Shown in pieces: positions 23,318 to 34,899 of a stretch of 53,124 nt of DNA. Source of the stretch: an uncultured Ligilactobacillus sp. (GTDB lineage Bacteria; Bacillota; Bacilli; Lactobacillales; Lactobacillaceae); contig CALVCU010000018.1 of assembly GCA_944326135.1 (NCBI GenBank), positions 1-53,124 on the forward strand, written 5' to 3'. The translations under genes were made by a program, and so were the position numbers. The notes below the pieces were generated by a model that was not told the DNA's origin, did no database searches, and worked only from the letters and a program-made list of their open reading frames with translations. Numbering within the stretch: the first letter of the stretch is position 1; the number at the start of each line of letters is the position of its first letter.

Positions 23318-23361
23318 TATAAAGAGGGCATTAATAAGCATTTATATAACAATACACTTAT

Positions 23362-23395
23362 AAAAAAAGAGATGGTATAATACCATCTCTTTTTT
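23362..23395. terminator. Terminator after ponA
   Basis: AAAAAGAGATGGTAT pairs with ATACCATCTCTTTTT as a nearly loop-less palindrome overlapping the ponA stop. It works in both directions. Confidence 0.9.
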
Positions 23396-25676
23396 AATGA
23401 CTAGTATTTGTATTTTCTTGTTGCTTGTTTTCTTCGTTCTGTTGTGTATTTTCATTATGTTGTTCACTATTTGATTGAGTGTTTTGTACATTTTGATTTT
23501 CTTGTTCACTATTTGCATTTACTGAGCTACTTGTTGCTTCTGAACTTTGAGAAGAACTTTTTACTTCAGAAGAGGATTTTGAAAGTTCAGAAAATACACT
23601 CTTATATGAAGAAATAGATTTTTTAGAACTTGAAGAACTATATAATAAACTTGAAGGTGGTTCTGAACCTGATAAGTATAGTTCTCGAACACCATTGATG
23701 TATTTAACATAAACATCAGCTGGTTTTGTCCAATCAGTATTTGTTACACCTTGAGACATATATGACATAATTTCTTTATAATATTGTGATGCTAAACTTG
23801 CAGTAGACTGAACCATATAATTTCCTGATTCATACTGATGGTCATATCCTAACCAAACTGAAACAGAGTAGTTCTTTGTATACCCGTTAAACCACGAATC
23901 CATTATAGCACCAGAAGGGAATTTACTTGCTACATCAGATGGATAAGCATTTGTCCCAGTTTTACCAGCTTGATATAAGCCACTGATATTTGCTTTTGTA
24001 CCTGTACCTTTTGAGGATGTAATAACTTGTTTAAGCATATCAGTAATCATATATGCAGTAGATGTTTTCATTGCACGTTTACCATGACTAGAGAATTCTT
24101 TGACAGTTCCATCTGGCGTTTCAATTGCATTGATATATTGTGGCTTGTAGTAAATTCCGCCATTTGCAAAAGCAGCATATGCAGCAGCATTTTGTAAAGT
24201 TGAAGATGGAATTCCAATCCCATTTTGATAATTTAATTTATTTTTAAAACTAAATCCAAGTCCCTTTAAGAAAGTAGTTGCTTTATCAATTCCAACGCTA
24301 GATAAGGCATGAATTGCAGGAATATTACGTGATTCGATCAAAGCTTCACGCATTGTCATATTACCTTCGTATTTATGATCAAAGTCATAAAGTTGTATAT
24401 CAGTGCCTGGATAAGTATATGGTTCATCTTCGAGTAAATGATACGTTGCCCAACTATTATATTCAATTGCAGGAGCGTAATCCATTAATGGCTTAGCAGT
24501 GGAGCCGTCAGTACGATCTGTTTGAACTGCTCGGTTTAATCCAAAAGTTACATCGCTATTTTTACGACCACCAATCATTGCAACAACTTTACCATTATTT
24601 GGATCAACTACGGTTGAAGCAATTTGAATTTCATCATTTGGAAAAGTTATGTAATCATTAGTATTAGCTACTTCATACATTCTCTTTTGGATATCCATAT
24701 CCAAATTAGTATAGATTTTTAAACTTTGAGAATATGGTTTATATCCCTTCTTTTCTGCAGCAGTAATAACCTCTTTAATATATGAATCGGCTATTTTGGT
24801 GTTTTCACTATATTGTTCAGTATTAGAATGTTTTGGTAATAATCCATCATTAATATCTTTAGATTTAGCATCACGTAATTCTGCAGCAGATATTTTTTTA
24901 TTTTCATACATTGCTTGTAAAACTTCATTACGACGTTTTAATGCTAGATCAGGATTAGCATATGGATTATAAGAAGAAGGGGCATTTGGTATTCCAGCAA
25001 TTAAAGCTGTTTGTGCTAGATTAAGTTTATTTAATGATTTTCCATAATAAAATTTAGCAGCAGTTTCCATCCCATAATTTCCATTTCCCATAAACACTTT
25101 ATTAATATAGAATGTTAAAATCTGATCTTTGGAATAGTGTTTATCTAATTGAATGGCAAGCCATGCTTCTTGAGCTTTTCGCTTTAAAGTTTGATCAGAT
25201 TTTGCAGTTGAGAAATATGACAATTTAATTAACTGTTGATCAATTGTACTTCCTCCTTGCAAACCAGAACCAGGAGCCAAATTATTTAAAAATGCACCTA
25301 AAATACGCTTAAAGTCGATACCATTTTGTTCATAGAAACGGCGGTCCTCAATTGATACAATTGCATCTTTTAATTGTTTTGGTACTTTATTAGCAGAAAT
25401 AGAAATTCGATTATCAGATCCAAGTGAGGTTATTTTTTTATTATTTGCGTCGTAAATAACAGTTGAACCAGGACTAGATAATTTACTTTCACTTAATTTA
25501 GGAGCACTTTGTACATAATAAAAGAATAGGGTAGCACCTAAAGCAATACCTATTATTAAGGTTACAAATATAATCAAAAAAATCCGTTTAATTATTTGCG
25601 ATGGGGATTTTTTGCTCGCTCTTTGTTCTGATTGACGACGAGCAACCCTTGAATATTTAGGATCTTGTTCCTTCAT
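23394..25676 (-). CDS. ponA: Class A penicillin-binding protein 1A
   Basis: This is a bifunctional peptidoglycan glycosyltransferase/transpeptidase. The start was set at ATG 25676 because AAGGAG lies six bases upstream within the longer frame, giving 760 residues. In order, it has a basic cytoplasmic tail, a membrane helix (about 28-55) and a GT51 domain with [12 protein letters not shown] near residue 110 and [11 protein letters not shown]. The transpeptidase has DGSTAKP (catalytic Ser near 390), SRN and AGKTGT near 570. A long Ser/Gln/Asn-rich tail takes the last 80 or so residues. It overlaps recU by 20 bases, the conserved recU-ponA pair linking wall synthesis to chromosome segregation. 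Confidence 0.96.
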   Translation of the reverse strand: MKEQDPKYSRVARRQSEQRASKKSPSQIIKRIFLIIFVTLIIGIALGATLFFYYVQSAPKLSESKLSSPGSTVIYDANNKKITSLGSDNRISISANKVPKQLKDAIVSIEDRRFYEQNGIDFKRILGAFLNNLAPGSGLQGGSTIDQQLIKLSYFSTAKSDQTLKRKAQEAWLAIQLDKHYSKDQILTFYINKVFMGNGNYGMETAAKFYYGKSLNKLNLAQTALIAGIPNAPSSYNPYANPDLALKRRNEVLQAMYENKKISAAELRDAKSKDINDGLLPKHSNTEQYSENTKIADSYIKEVITAAEKKGYKPYSQSLKIYTNLDMDIQKRMYEVANTNDYITFPNDEIQIASTVVDPNNGKVVAMIGGRKNSDVTFGLNRAVQTDRTDGSTAKPLMDYAPAIEYNSWATYHLLEDEPYTYPGTDIQLYDFDHKYEGNMTMREALIESRNIPAIHALSSVGIDKATTFLKGLGFSFKNKLNYQNGIGIPSSTLQNAAAYAAFANGGIYYKPQYINAIETPDGTVKEFSSHGKRAMKTSTAYMITDMLKQVITSSKGTGTKANISGLYQAGKTGTNAYPSDVASKFPSGAIMDSWFNGYTKNYSVSVWLGYDHQYESGNYMVQSTASLASQYYKEIMSYMSQGVTNTDWTKPADVYVKYINGVRELYLSGSEPPSSLLYSSSSSKKSISSYKSVFSELSKSSSEVKSSSQSSEATSSSVNANSEQENQNVQNTQSNSEQHNENTQQNEENKQQENTNTSH

Positions 25677-26295
25677 TTTCTTCTCCTTCAATTTGTTTAA
25701 TTAATAAATCTACATATTTAAGATATGGAATTCGTGGTTGTAAAGAGTAATTGATTTTAAAACTGTTTTTTTGAATTTCTGATTTGGGAATTGACTTGCG
25801 TTCATTTTGTTGGTTATCCCAATATTTAAAGAGTAAATTGCAAGGCATCAGAAATAATTCATCAGTTAAAACAAAACGAACTATGGTAAAACAAATTCCT
25901 TTCTGCTTTAAACATGCTTTCATATGTTTAATTTGATGTGCATGAAAATTACTTAAAGGAAAAGAGGTTTTATTTTTAGTTTCTTTTGCTTCAAAATCTA
26001 AATAATATCCGCGATAAATACCATTATAATCTGTTGTTGATGGAGTCTTAAAATAAGCTTTTTTGATTACAGCAGCACTTCGCTTGGGATAATCAACATC
26101 AACAATTTGGATAGGAATTGGTTTCTTATGTATTACTGCAATTTCATTTTCCAAATAATAAGCATTACTATCGTTAATTTCTTGTTCTAAAGACATTCCG
26201 CGATTTCCATAGATGATTTTTGATTTATGTTTTTCATGAAATATGTTACTCTTCTTTTGTGAGTAAGGTTTCCCATTTGGATAATTGAATGTCAT
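25657..26295 (-). CDS. recU: Holliday junction resolvase RecU
   Basis: The 212-residue nuclease resolves four-way junctions in recombination and segregation. It contains [11 protein letters not shown] near residue 32 and the metal-binding core [20 protein letters not shown] (Asp and Glu-x-Lys). The C-terminal part has [14 protein letters not shown]. The AGGAG site is 11 bases before ATG 26295. First gene of the recU-ponA transcript, divergent from ypsA. Confidence 0.95.
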   Translation of the reverse strand: MTFNYPNGKPYSQKKSNIFHEKHKSKIIYGNRGMSLEQEINDSNAYYLENEIAVIHKKPIPIQIVDVDYPKRSAAVIKKAYFKTPSTTDYNGIYRGYYLDFEAKETKNKTSFPLSNFHAHQIKHMKACLKQKGICFTIVRFVLTDELFLMPCNLLFKYWDNQQNERKSIPKSEIQKNSFKINYSLQPRIPYLKYVDLLIKQIEGEENEGTRS

Positions 26296-26374
26296 CTAAA
26301 ACCACGCTCCTATCCCGGTATTTTACCATTTATCGAAATTTAAGGCAAAGAAACTTTAAATAGTGAGGTTAATT

Positions 26375-26935
26375 ATGAGATTATGGGTAAGTGGATATCG
26401 TAACTATGAACTAGGAATTTTTAGTAATAATGACCCTAAAGTAACAGTTATTAAATATTTATTAAAAAAACATTTTGAAAGCAAATTTAACGAAGGATTA
26501 GAGTGGATAATTTCAAGTGGGCAATTAGGAATTGAACAATTAGCAATAGAAGTTGCGCTTGAAATGAAAGCAGATTATCCTGAATTAAAAACATCAATAA
26601 TGTATCCTTTTAATGAGTTTGGAAACAGATGGAATGAAACAAATCAGGCAAAGTTACATGAACTAGAAGAAAAGGTTGATTTTTGTGCAAGTGTTAGCAA
26701 TAGTCCATATGAATCAGTACAACAATTAAAAAATTTTCAAAAATTTATGTTAACACATACTGATCAAGCCACATTAATCTATGATCCAGAATATCCTGGA
26801 AAGTCTAAATTTGATTTCGTAGCAATAAAAAATTATAGTTATAATCATAGGTACAAATTTAACTTATTTAATATGGATGATTTGCAATCAGCCGCGAATG
26901 AATTTCAAGAAAAAAATAATTGGCAAAATGATTGA
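26375..26935 (+). CDS. ypsA: YpsA/DUF1273 SLOG-domain protein
   Basis: The start at ATG 26375 (186 residues) gives the normal family N-terminus MRLWVSGYRNYELGIF, with GTGAGG as ribosome site; the longer frame's GTG is part of that site. The Rossmann-like SLOG fold shows ISSGQLGIEQLAIEVAL and YPFNEFGNRWNE. In Bacillus and Staphylococcus YpsA affects cell division and oxidative stress; the ligand is unknown. Gene order ypsA-gpsB-rnpB is conserved. Confidence 0.92.
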   Translation: MRLWVSGYRNYELGIFSNNDPKVTVIKYLLKKHFESKFNEGLEWIISSGQLGIEQLAIEVALEMKADYPELKTSIMYPFNEFGNRWNETNQAKLHELEEKVDFCASVSNSPYESVQQLKNFQKFMLTHTDQATLIYDPEYPGKSKFDFVAIKNYSYNHRYKFNLFNMDDLQSAANEFQEKNNWQND

Positions 26936-26948
26936 AATCTGATATAAT
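26920..26948 (+). promoter_or_regulatory. Promoter of gpsB
   Basis: TTGGCA (26920-26925), 17 bases and a perfect TATAAT (26943-26948), starting inside the end of ypsA. Confidence 0.7.
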
Positions 26949-26996
26949 AACTCATGTTATGAGTTAAGTACCTATTCGGAGATGAGGTGTAATTTT

Positions 26997-27338
26997 ATGG
27001 AAAATGTCAATCTTACGCCTAAAGAAATCGTAAATAAACATTTTAAACCTAAAATGCGAGGATATGATCCTGCAGATGTTGATGAATTTTTAGATAAAGT
27101 TATTCAAGACTATGAAACTTTTACTAAAGAAAATCAACGGTTACAAATGGAAAACGATCGTCTTGTAAGTAAGGTCGATGAACTTACAAAACAGGTTGCA
27201 GTAGGTAAATCTGGACAAACTGCAAGACCTACTTCAAACATGACCAATATGGACATTTTGAAACGTCTTTCTAATTTGGAACGACGGGTTTTTGGTGCTC
27301 AACTTAACAGTGATGACGACCAAAGTAATCGGTTTTAA
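26997..27338 (+). CDS. gpsB: Cell-division protein GpsB
   Basis: The 113-residue DivIVA-like protein coordinates penicillin-binding proteins between septal and side-wall synthesis. It has N-terminal [11 protein letters not shown] and [22 protein letters not shown], which form the membrane/PBP-binding coiled-coil dimer. A flexible linker and C-terminal helices follow, [17 protein letters not shown]. The start was set at ATG 26997, seven bases after GAGGTG; the longer frame has no ribosome site. ponA, its likely partner, is 1.3 kb away. Confidence 0.95.
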   Translation: MENVNLTPKEIVNKHFKPKMRGYDPADVDEFLDKVIQDYETFTKENQRLQMENDRLVSKVDELTKQVAVGKSGQTARPTSNMTNMDILKRLSNLERRVFGAQLNSDDDQSNRF

Positions 27339-27353
27339 TTAAATAATTATTTT

Positions 27354-27743
27354 GTGTAGTGTTCGGGTAATCGCGGGTTGCATTTGCAGCCTGAGGAAAG
27401 TCCAAGCTTGCACAGGCTGAGATGCCTGTAGTGATCGTGCTTGCTGAAAAAATAAGGCAAGGTATCTAGTGTATTCTAGGTAACGGCAGACAAAAGGGCT
27501 AAAGCATTATGCCATGTCTGAGTAGTCTTGAAAAGTGCCACAGTGACGAAGTAATAATGGAAACATTATTAGTGGAACGCGGTAAACCCCTCGAGCAGGT
27601 AACCCAAATTTTGGTAGGGGCGCTTCATGACGGAAATGAACTAATCATGGGGGCGAGTTTTTAACTCGGAGATAGATGATTACCACTGATTCCAATTCCT
27701 GGTTGGATGACGTACGGAACGTGGCTTATAGAGCACTGCATAT
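27354..27743 (+). ncRNA. rnpB: RNase P RNA (bacterial type B)
   Basis: This is the catalytic RNA of RNase P, which trims tRNA 5' ends. Conserved sequences are CGCGGGTTGC near the 5' end, GAGGAAAGTCCAAGCTTGC (27393-27411), the GGTAAACCCC segment near 27580 and CGGAACGTGGCTTATAGAGCA near the 3' end. The 5' TGTAGTGTTC pairs with 3' GAGCACTGCA as helix P1. Its place between gpsB and the ypsC-like gene matches Bacillus. Ends are approximate. Confidence 0.95.
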
Positions 27744-27749
27744 AACAGG

Positions 27750-27784
27750 TTAAGAGGCTGTGGCTTAAGTCATAGTCTCTTTTT
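27750..27784 (+). terminator. Terminator of rnpB
   Basis: AAGAGGCTGTGGC pairs (with G-T pairs) with GTCATAGTCTCTT, followed by TTTAA. Confidence 0.8.
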
Positions 27785-27842
27785 AATTTTATATACTAAT
27801 TTAGAGATTAATCTGAAATAAATTTTGTGAGGATGAAATTTT

Positions 27843-28964
27843 ATGAAATTAATTGCTACTTGTGCTGCTGGCATAGAAAGCGTATTAGGAAATGAAATGA
27901 AACATCTTGGATATTCAGCCAATGTAGAAAACGGAAGAGTTTGTTTTGATGGTGACTTTGATGATGTGATTTTTACAAATTTGTGGTTAAGAACTGCTGA
28001 TAGAATTAAAATTGTATTGTCGCAATTTACTGCTAAAACATTTGAAGAACTTTTTGAAAATGTTAAGGAAATTCATTGGGAAGATTGGCTTGCTTTAGAT
28101 TCTGCTTTTCCAGTTAATGCTAAAAGTCAAAAATCTCAGCTTCATAATGTTCCAAGTATTCAATCTATTGCTAAAAAAGCTATTGTTGAAAAAATGAATC
28201 AAACATATCATAGGCGAACAAAATTTCCTGAAACTGGCAGTGTATATCCAATTGAAGTAATTATTAATAAAAATAAAGTAATGGTTACATTAGACACAAG
28301 TGGCTCTAGTCTTTTTAAAAGAGGATATCGATTAGATAAAGGAGGAGCTCCACTAAAAGAAAATATGGGAGCAGCACTTGTGTTACTTTCACATTGGTAT
28401 CCAGAGTTACCATTTGTAGATCCAACATGTGGTTCTGGAACTATTCCGATCGAAGCAGCAATGATAGGGAAAAATATTGCCCCAGGACTAAAAAGAAAAT
28501 TCGCATTTGAAAATTGGCAACAAGTTTCTTGCCCAAAAATTAAATGTCAAAGAGAAAAAGCTAAAAGTAAGATAAAAAGTGATATTGAACTGGATATTTC
28601 AGGATACGATATTGATGGTAGAATGATTAATATTTCAACTGTGAATGCAAAAGCAGCAGGTGTGTTAGATAATATTAAGTTTAAACAAATGGCACTTAAA
28701 GATTTCCATACTGAAAAAGTAAATGGAATAATAGTATCAAATCCCCCATATGGTAAACGATTAAGTGATCGTGAATCGGTTCATAAAATTTATAATCAAA
28801 TGGGAGAAATATATCGTCCATTAACAAGTTGGAGCAAATATATCTTAACTAGCGATCTACAGTTTGAAAAATATTATGGTCAAATTGCCTCAAAAAAGCG
28901 TAAATTATATAATGGTTCTTTAAGAACTGACTTATTCCAATATTGGGGTAAAAAAATTAGATAA
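27843..28964 (+). CDS. ypsC: THUMP-domain 23S rRNA m2G methyltransferase (YpsC/RlmL N-terminal type)
   Basis: The 373-residue protein has an N-terminal ferredoxin-like/THUMP part (about 1-155) and a Rossmann methyltransferase with SAM loop DPTCGSGTIPIEAA near residue 193 and the N2-guanine motif SNPPYGKRL near 299. It corresponds to the single-domain Gram-positive relative of RlmL. Genomic position after rnpB is as in Bacillus. It runs into the EbsA gene within seven bases. Confidence 0.92.
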   Translation: MKLIATCAAGIESVLGNEMKHLGYSANVENGRVCFDGDFDDVIFTNLWLRTADRIKIVLSQFTAKTFEELFENVKEIHWEDWLALDSAFPVNAKSQKSQLHNVPSIQSIAKKAIVEKMNQTYHRRTKFPETGSVYPIEVIINKNKVMVTLDTSGSSLFKRGYRLDKGGAPLKENMGAALVLLSHWYPELPFVDPTCGSGTIPIEAAMIGKNIAPGLKRKFAFENWQQVSCPKIKCQREKAKSKIKSDIELDISGYDIDGRMINISTVNAKAAGVLDNIKFKQMALKDFHTEKVNGIIVSNPPYGKRLSDRESVHKIYNQMGEIYRPLTSWSKYILTSDLQFEKYYGQIASKKRKLYNGSLRTDLFQYWGKKIR

Positions 28965-28985
28965 ATTTAAATGAGGAGTTATAAA

Positions 28986-29369
28986 ATGAATGAAAATAAA
29001 AAATATTTTTGTCAACCAGATATACCTACATCAATCACGTGTTGGTCATTTACATGGATGATATTTTTAACTAGTATGCTCCTATGGCTTGAAATTACGG
29101 TATTTCAAATTTGGACTTTAATTATATTAATTTTATTTATTTTAGTTGCTTTTATACAAATAAGAGGCAGATATTTAACAATATCAGAAGATGAAATTAA
29201 TTATCATGCTTTAATTTTATATAATAATATTGTAATTAAGAAATCTGCAATCAAAACAATTTCAACAAACAAATGGGGACTTATAAAAATCGAAACAGCG
29301 TCGAATGTTTATGAATTTCTAACTTTACCTAAAATAGCAAATAAATTAACAACTGCATTAAGTAAATAA
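28986..29369 (+). CDS. ebsA: EbsA family membrane protein
   Basis: The start was set at ATG 28986 (127 residues), with GAGGAGTT ahead; the upstream ATG 28971 overlaps that site. Two adjacent membrane helices lie at about residues 15-60 (SITCWSFTWMIFL, IWTLIILILFILVAF). They are followed by a PH-like domain (RYLTISEDEINYHALILYNN). EbsA-family genes regularly sit next to lspA in lactobacilli and enterococci. The 'pore-forming' label in some annotations is not well supported; function unknown. Confidence 0.75.
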   Translation: MNENKKYFCQPDIPTSITCWSFTWMIFLTSMLLWLEITVFQIWTLIILILFILVAFIQIRGRYLTISEDEINYHALILYNNIVIKKSAIKTISTNKWGLIKIETASNVYEFLTLPKIANKLTTALSK

Positions 29370-29414
29370 TATTTTGTATTATAAAATTGCATTTTAAGGG
29401 CTTGGAGGCATTCA

Positions 29415-29867
29415 ATGTCATTTTTAGGATATATTTTTATTAGTTTTATTATTTTAGTAATTGATCAAATAGTTAAATGGCAAATTGTAATTCATATACC
29501 ATTAAATACTACAATTTCATTTATTCCACATATTTTATCATTAAGCAATGTACGTAATACTGGAGCGGCGTGGAGCATTTTTGCTGGACAACAATTATTA
29601 TTTTTTATCATTTCAATAATTGCATTGATCGTAATGGTTGTTCTACTAAAAAGAAATAATCATGATAAATTATTTGCATTAGCATTAGCTTTTATGATTG
29701 GTGGTACATTAGGAAACTTTTTAGATAGGTTGAGATTAGGTTATGTTATAGATATGTTTACATTAGATTTTATTAATTTTCCGATTTTTAATATCGCTGA
29801 CTGTGCATTAACAATTGGAGTTGTTTTACTAATTATTGCTTTATTTAAAGGTGAAGATAATGTATGA
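29415..29867 (+). CDS. lspA: Signal peptidase II (prolipoprotein)
   Basis: The 150-residue four-helix membrane aspartyl protease removes the signal peptide of lipid-modified prolipoproteins. It has IDQIVKW near residue 17, NVRNTGAAWSIF near 48, and the catalytic aspartates in GNFLDRLRLGYVIDMF and FNIADCALTIG. AGGGCTTGGAGG precedes ATG 29415. It overlaps rluD by eight bases. Confidence 0.96.
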   Translation: MSFLGYIFISFIILVIDQIVKWQIVIHIPLNTTISFIPHILSLSNVRNTGAAWSIFAGQQLLFFIISIIALIVMVVLLKRNNHDKLFALALAFMIGGTLGNFLDRLRLGYVIDMFTLDFINFPIFNIADCALTIGVVLLIIALFKGEDNV

Positions 29868-30759
29868 ATTTGAAATTTTAGATGAAAAAGGAAGATTAGA
29901 TAAAGTCTTAGCTATACTTTTACCGGAGATTTCTAGATCCCAAATTAAAAATTTAATTGAAAATGGTAATGTAACAGTAAATAACAAAAGTGAAAAACCG
30001 AAGTATAAGGTTAAATCTGGAGACCAAATCAAACTAATAAAACCTAAACCTAAAAAAATAGATTTGGAACCAGAAAATATTGATCTTGATATTGTCTATG
30101 AAGATAACGATGTAATTGTAGTAAATAAACCACAAGGAATGGTTGTTCATCCTGCACCAGGACATGAAAAACATACATTAGTCAATGCGCTACTTTATCA
30201 TTCTCCGCTATCAACAATCAATGGTACTTTTCGACCAGGAATAGTACATAGAATTGATAAAGATACTTCTGGATTACTAATGGTTGCTAAAAATGATGTG
30301 GCACATCAAAGTTTGGCAAAACAATTAAAAGAGAAAACTAATAAACGAGAGTATATTGCATTAGTTTATGGAAACATAAAAGAAGATAAGGGGACAATTG
30401 ATGCACCAATAGGTAGGAATCCTCAAGACAGGAAAAAACAAGCAGTTGTGAAAAATGGTAGAAGGGCAGTCACACATTTTGAAGTATTAAAACGATATCA
30501 AAACTTTACTTTAGTAAAATGTATTTTAGAAACAGGAAGAACGCATCAAATACGCGTTCATATGAAATATATTGGTCATCCATTAGTTGGTGATCCATTA
30601 TATGGTCCTAAAAAAGTTATTGGTAATACAGGACAATATTTACATGCTGCTGTATTAGGATTTAAGCATCCTACAACTGGCAAAGAACTATTATTTTCAG
30701 CCGATTTGCCACAAAATTTTCAAAAAATGTTAAGAAAGCTTGACAATTTAAACAAATAA
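29860..30759 (+). CDS. rluD: RluD-family 23S rRNA pseudouridine synthase
   Basis: The start at ATG 29860 (299 residues) is served by AAAGGTGA inside lspA. It has an N-terminal S4 RNA-binding domain (about 12-70, RLDKVLAILLPEISRSQIKNL) and the catalytic domain with HRIDKDTSGLLMVAKN near residue 129 carrying the essential Asp. ETGRTHQIRVHM follows at about 226. It makes pseudouridines in helix 69 of 23S rRNA in the type case; the exact sites here are inferred. lspA-rluD-pyr is the common Gram-positive order. Confidence 0.93.
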   Translation: MYEFEILDEKGRLDKVLAILLPEISRSQIKNLIENGNVTVNNKSEKPKYKVKSGDQIKLIKPKPKKIDLEPENIDLDIVYEDNDVIVVNKPQGMVVHPAPGHEKHTLVNALLYHSPLSTINGTFRPGIVHRIDKDTSGLLMVAKNDVAHQSLAKQLKEKTNKREYIALVYGNIKEDKGTIDAPIGRNPQDRKKQAVVKNGRRAVTHFEVLKRYQNFTLVKCILETGRTHQIRVHMKYIGHPLVGDPLYGPKKVIGNTGQYLHAAVLGFKHPTTGKELLFSADLPQNFQKMLRKLDNLNK

Positions 30760-30768
30760 AGGTAAATT
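30740..30768 (+). promoter_or_regulatory. Promoter of the pyr operon
   Basis: A perfect TTGACA (30740-30745), 17 bases and TAAATT (30763-30768), overlapping the last codons of rluD. Confidence 0.65.
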
Positions 30769-30770
30769 AA

Positions 30771-31432
<662 letters not shown>

Positions 31433-31557
31433 TTTTTAAATAGTAACCATTTAATTGACTCCAGAGAGGGCAAAACGGTTGGTATTTCTGTTGTGATACA
31501 CAAAAATGACAAGCCATATTAACAAAGCCTATCTGGATTCAGATAGGCTATTTTTTA
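31433..31557 (+). promoter_or_regulatory. Second PyrR attenuator, between pyrR and pyrB
   Basis: CTCCAGAGAGGGCAAAACGG (near 31459) is a PyrR-binding loop. AGCCTATCTG/CAGATAGGCT (31526-31549) followed by ATTTTTTAT is the terminator. It lets UMP repress the biosynthetic genes more tightly than pyrR. Confidence 0.88.
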
Positions 31558-31581
31558 TAAAAAAAATGAGGTGAATTGATT

Positions 31582-32529
31582 ATGAAGAATGTAGCATTAA
31601 AGAATTTTGTAACTGTTGAAGATTTAACAAATGATCAAGTATTAAGTTTGATTGAACATGCAGAAAAATTTAAAGATAATACATATCAATTAGAGTTAAC
31701 AGAACCTGTATATGCATCAAATCTTTTTTTTGAAAGTTCAACACGTACACATACAAGTTTTGAAATGGCAGAAAAGAAATTAGGAATTCAAGTAATTTCA
31801 TTTGATCCAGAACATTCATCAATTAATAAGGGTGAAACTTTGTATGATACTTTATTAACTTTAAATGCTTTAGGGGTAAATATGTGTGTCATTCGTCATT
31901 CTCAAAATGAATATTACAAATCTTTAATTTCATTAAATGAAGATCAACATTTAGAAATGCCAATTTTAAACGGTGGTGATGGAAGTGGACAACATCCTTC
32001 ACAATGTATGTTAGATTTAATGACAATTTATGAAGAATTTGGACATTTTAAAGATTTAAAAATTGCGATTGCAGGAGATATCACCAGTTCTAGAGTAGCC
32101 CGTAGCAATATGGAACTTCTTCATCAACTAGGCGCAAAACTTTATTTTGCAGGCCCAGAATATTGGTATGATCAAAAATTTGAAAAATACGGTGAAAGAT
32201 GTGAACTAGATGATGTAATTGATCAACTTGATGCGGTTATGTTATTGCGTGTTCAACATGAAAGACATGCAGGCGACAATAATGAAAATGATTTTTCAGC
32301 TGTAAATTATCATGAGAAATATGGTTTAACTAATAAACGTTACCAACAAATGAAGAAGGAAGCAATTATCATGCATCCAGGACCAATTAATCGTGATGTT
32401 GAATTATCTTCAAATTTAGTTGAAGCTGAGAGATCAAGATTTTTCAATCAAATGCAAAATGGTGTTTATATGAGAATGGCAATGATAGAGGCAGTTTTAA
32501 GAGGAAATAAATTAGGAGGATTAAAATAA
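31582..32529 (+). CDS. pyrB: Aspartate carbamoyltransferase catalytic subunit
   Basis: The 315-residue enzyme condenses carbamoyl phosphate with aspartate. It has the carbamoyl-phosphate loop [19 protein letters not shown] near residue 50, [14 protein letters not shown], and the C-terminal [11 protein letters not shown]. The start was set at ATG 31582, eight bases after GAGGTG. No pyrI regulatory gene is present, as in other Gram-positives. The stop shares one base with the pyrC start. Confidence 0.96.
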   Translation: MKNVALKNFVTVEDLTNDQVLSLIEHAEKFKDNTYQLELTEPVYASNLFFESSTRTHTSFEMAEKKLGIQVISFDPEHSSINKGETLYDTLLTLNALGVNMCVIRHSQNEYYKSLISLNEDQHLEMPILNGGDGSGQHPSQCMLDLMTIYEEFGHFKDLKIAIAGDITSSRVARSNMELLHQLGAKLYFAGPEYWYDQKFEKYGERCELDDVIDQLDAVMLLRVQHERHAGDNNENDFSAVNYHEKYGLTNKRYQQMKKEAIIMHPGPINRDVELSSNLVEAERSRFFNQMQNGVYMRMAMIEAVLRGNKLGGLK

Positions 32530-33812
32530 TGCAAATTTTATTACAAAATGGACATGTATATCAAAATGAGGCTTTTGTTAATGCAGATGTTTTAATAAAA
32601 GATAATAAAATTGCTGCAATAGGTAAAATAAAACCAAGTAGTGAAATGAAAGTTATTGACATTACTGGAAAAATTGTAACACCAGGATTAGTTGATGTAC
32701 ATGTGCATTATAGAGATCCAGGTCAAACATATAAAGAAAATGTTCATAGTGGAAGTTTGGCTGCTGCACATGGTGGCTTTACTACAGTTTGTGTTATGGC
32801 AAATGTTGAACCGGTTCCTAATGGATTAAATGAAGTTAAAAGTATGATTGAACATAATAGAAAAGAAAGTATAGTACATATTTTTCAATATGCCCCAATT
32901 ACTGAAGATTTAACTTCAGATAAATTAATTGATTATCAAGCAATGAAAAATGCAGGAGTTTGTGGCTTCAGTAATGATGGACATGGTGTACAAAAAGGTG
33001 GAACAATGTTTCAAGCAATGAAGCACATTCAAAAAACTGGATTACCATTAGCAGAGCATATTGAAGATGATTCCTTGAAATTCGATGGAGTTATGAACGC
33101 AGGGGAAAATGCGGAGAAATTGGGATTATCAGGAATTTTAAGTGAATGTGAATCAGCTCAATTAGCACGAGATTTAGTATTGGCAGCTAGAACTAAAGTT
33201 CATTATCATGCTTGTCATGTATCTACAAAAGAAAGCGTAGAATTAATTAGACTAGCTAAGCAACATGGTGTAAATGTAACATGTGAGGTTGCACCTCATC
33301 ATTTATTATTAACGGATGACATGATTACTAAAGATGATGCATATTTTAAAATGAATCCTCCATTAAGAACTAAGGAAGACCAAGCTGCATTAATTGAAGG
33401 ATTACTTGATGGAACAATAGATATGATTGCTACAGATCATGCACCTCATTCCAAAGAAGAAAAACAGCATGGATTTAAAAATGCATGTTTTGGAATTACC
33501 GGAAGCGAAACTGCATTTGCAAGTTTATATACAAAATTTGTTAAAAATAATGTGTTTACATTAACACAACTAGTAAATTGGATGGCAATTAAGCCAGCTA
33601 GTCTATTTAATTTAAAGGATGCAGGGATGCTTAGAATTTCTGATCAAGCAGATATTGCAGTTTTTGATTTAAATCATCCATTTGAATTAAATGAAAATGA
33701 TTTCTTATCAAAGGGTAAGAATACGCCTTTTGTAAATACAAAATTATTTGGTAAAACTGTTTTAACGTTTGTAAGTGGCAAAATAGCATATTCTGAAGAA
33801 GGAGTTAAATAA
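32529..33812 (+). CDS. pyrC: Dihydroorotase (type I)
   Basis: The 427-residue amidohydrolase closes carbamoyl-aspartate to dihydroorotate. It has [16 protein letters not shown] (zinc His-x-His) near residue 56, [11 protein letters not shown], and [11 protein letters not shown] with the catalytic Asp near residue 301. Overlaps pyrB by one base (TAATG), so it is translationally coupled. Confidence 0.96.
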   Translation: MQILLQNGHVYQNEAFVNADVLIKDNKIAAIGKIKPSSEMKVIDITGKIVTPGLVDVHVHYRDPGQTYKENVHSGSLAAAHGGFTTVCVMANVEPVPNGLNEVKSMIEHNRKESIVHIFQYAPITEDLTSDKLIDYQAMKNAGVCGFSNDGHGVQKGGTMFQAMKHIQKTGLPLAEHIEDDSLKFDGVMNAGENAEKLGLSGILSECESAQLARDLVLAARTKVHYHACHVSTKESVELIRLAKQHGVNVTCEVAPHHLLLTDDMITKDDAYFKMNPPLRTKEDQAALIEGLLDGTIDMIATDHAPHSKEEKQHGFKNACFGITGSETAFASLYTKFVKNNVFTLTQLVNWMAIKPASLFNLKDAGMLRISDQADIAVFDLNHPFELNENDFLSKGKNTPFVNTKLFGKTVLTFVSGKIAYSEEGVK

Positions 33813-33813
33813 T

Positions 33814-34899
33814 TTGAAGAGGTATTTAGTTTTAGAAGACGGAAGTGTTTTTGAAGGAAAAGCATTTGGATCAAAACAAATTGCAACTGGAGAAGTAGTT
33901 TTTTCTACAGGAATGACAGGATATCAAGAAGCAATTACAGATCAATCATATGCAAATCAAATATTAGTATTTACTAACCCATTAATTGGAAATTATGGTG
34001 TTAACTTAGATGATTATGAATCTTTGCAACCAAAATGTCGTGGTGTAGTTTGTCGTGAAGTTGCAAGATATTCCAATAGTTGGCGTAAGCAAGATACACT
34101 GGATCATTTCTTAACACAAAATTCAATTCCTGGTATTAGTGGAATCGATACTAGAAAATTAACTAAAATAATTCGAAATCACGGGACAATGAAAGGTTGT
34201 TTAGTAAACTCTATTGAAGACAAAAATCATACAATTGAGCAGTTAAAAGCAACGGTATTGACAGATCAATTAGTAGATCAAGTATCAACTAAACAGCCAT
34301 ATCCAAACCCAGGCACTAAAAGAAATATTGTTGTTGTGGATTTTGGAGCAAAACATAGCATTTTAAGAGAATTAAGTCAAAGAGACTGCAATACCATTGT
34401 TATGCCATATACTGTGAAAGCAGAAGAAATTTTACGTTTACATCCAGATGGAGTATTACTATCAAATGGACCTGGTGATCCTAAGAGTCTTCCAAATGCT
34501 ATTACAATGATTCAAAATTTGATGGGTAAATTACCTATTATGGGTGTTTGTTTAGGGCATCAATTAATGTGTTTAGCAAATGGAGCTGATACATTTAAGA
34601 TGAAATTTGGTCATAGAGGATTTAATCATCCGGTTCAAGAAATTGCAACAGGAGAAATTGCATTTACTTCACAAAATCATGGATATGCAGTAGATCCAAA
34701 TTCATTAAAGAATACAGATTTAATGCCAACTCATATTGAAATAAATGACCATACAATTGAAGGCGTTAGACATCGCAAATATCCCGCATTTTCTGTGCAA
34801 TTTCATCCAGATGCCGCTCCTGGACCTCATGATGCGGTAAGTTTATATGATGATTTTATGCGAATGGTTGATTTAAGAAAGGATGAAAATCGTGACTAA
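33814..34899 (+). CDS. carA: Carbamoyl-phosphate synthase small (glutaminase) subunit
   Basis: The 361-residue protein releases ammonia from glutamine for CarB. It has N-terminal [15 protein letters not shown] and a class I amidotransferase domain with [14 protein letters not shown] (Cys nucleophile near residue 245). The His/Glu pair is in [13 protein letters not shown]. The start is TTG 33814 with AAGGAG nine bases upstream inside pyrC. It overlaps the open frame of carB. Confidence 0.96.
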   Translation: MKRYLVLEDGSVFEGKAFGSKQIATGEVVFSTGMTGYQEAITDQSYANQILVFTNPLIGNYGVNLDDYESLQPKCRGVVCREVARYSNSWRKQDTLDHFLTQNSIPGISGIDTRKLTKIIRNHGTMKGCLVNSIEDKNHTIEQLKATVLTDQLVDQVSTKQPYPNPGTKRNIVVVDFGAKHSILRELSQRDCNTIVMPYTVKAEEILRLHPDGVLLSNGPGDPKSLPNAITMIQNLMGKLPIMGVCLGHQLMCLANGADTFKMKFGHRGFNHPVQEIATGEIAFTSQNHGYAVDPNSLKNTDLMPTHIEINDHTIEGVRHRKYPAFSVQFHPDAAPGPHDAVSLYDDFMRMVDLRKDENRD

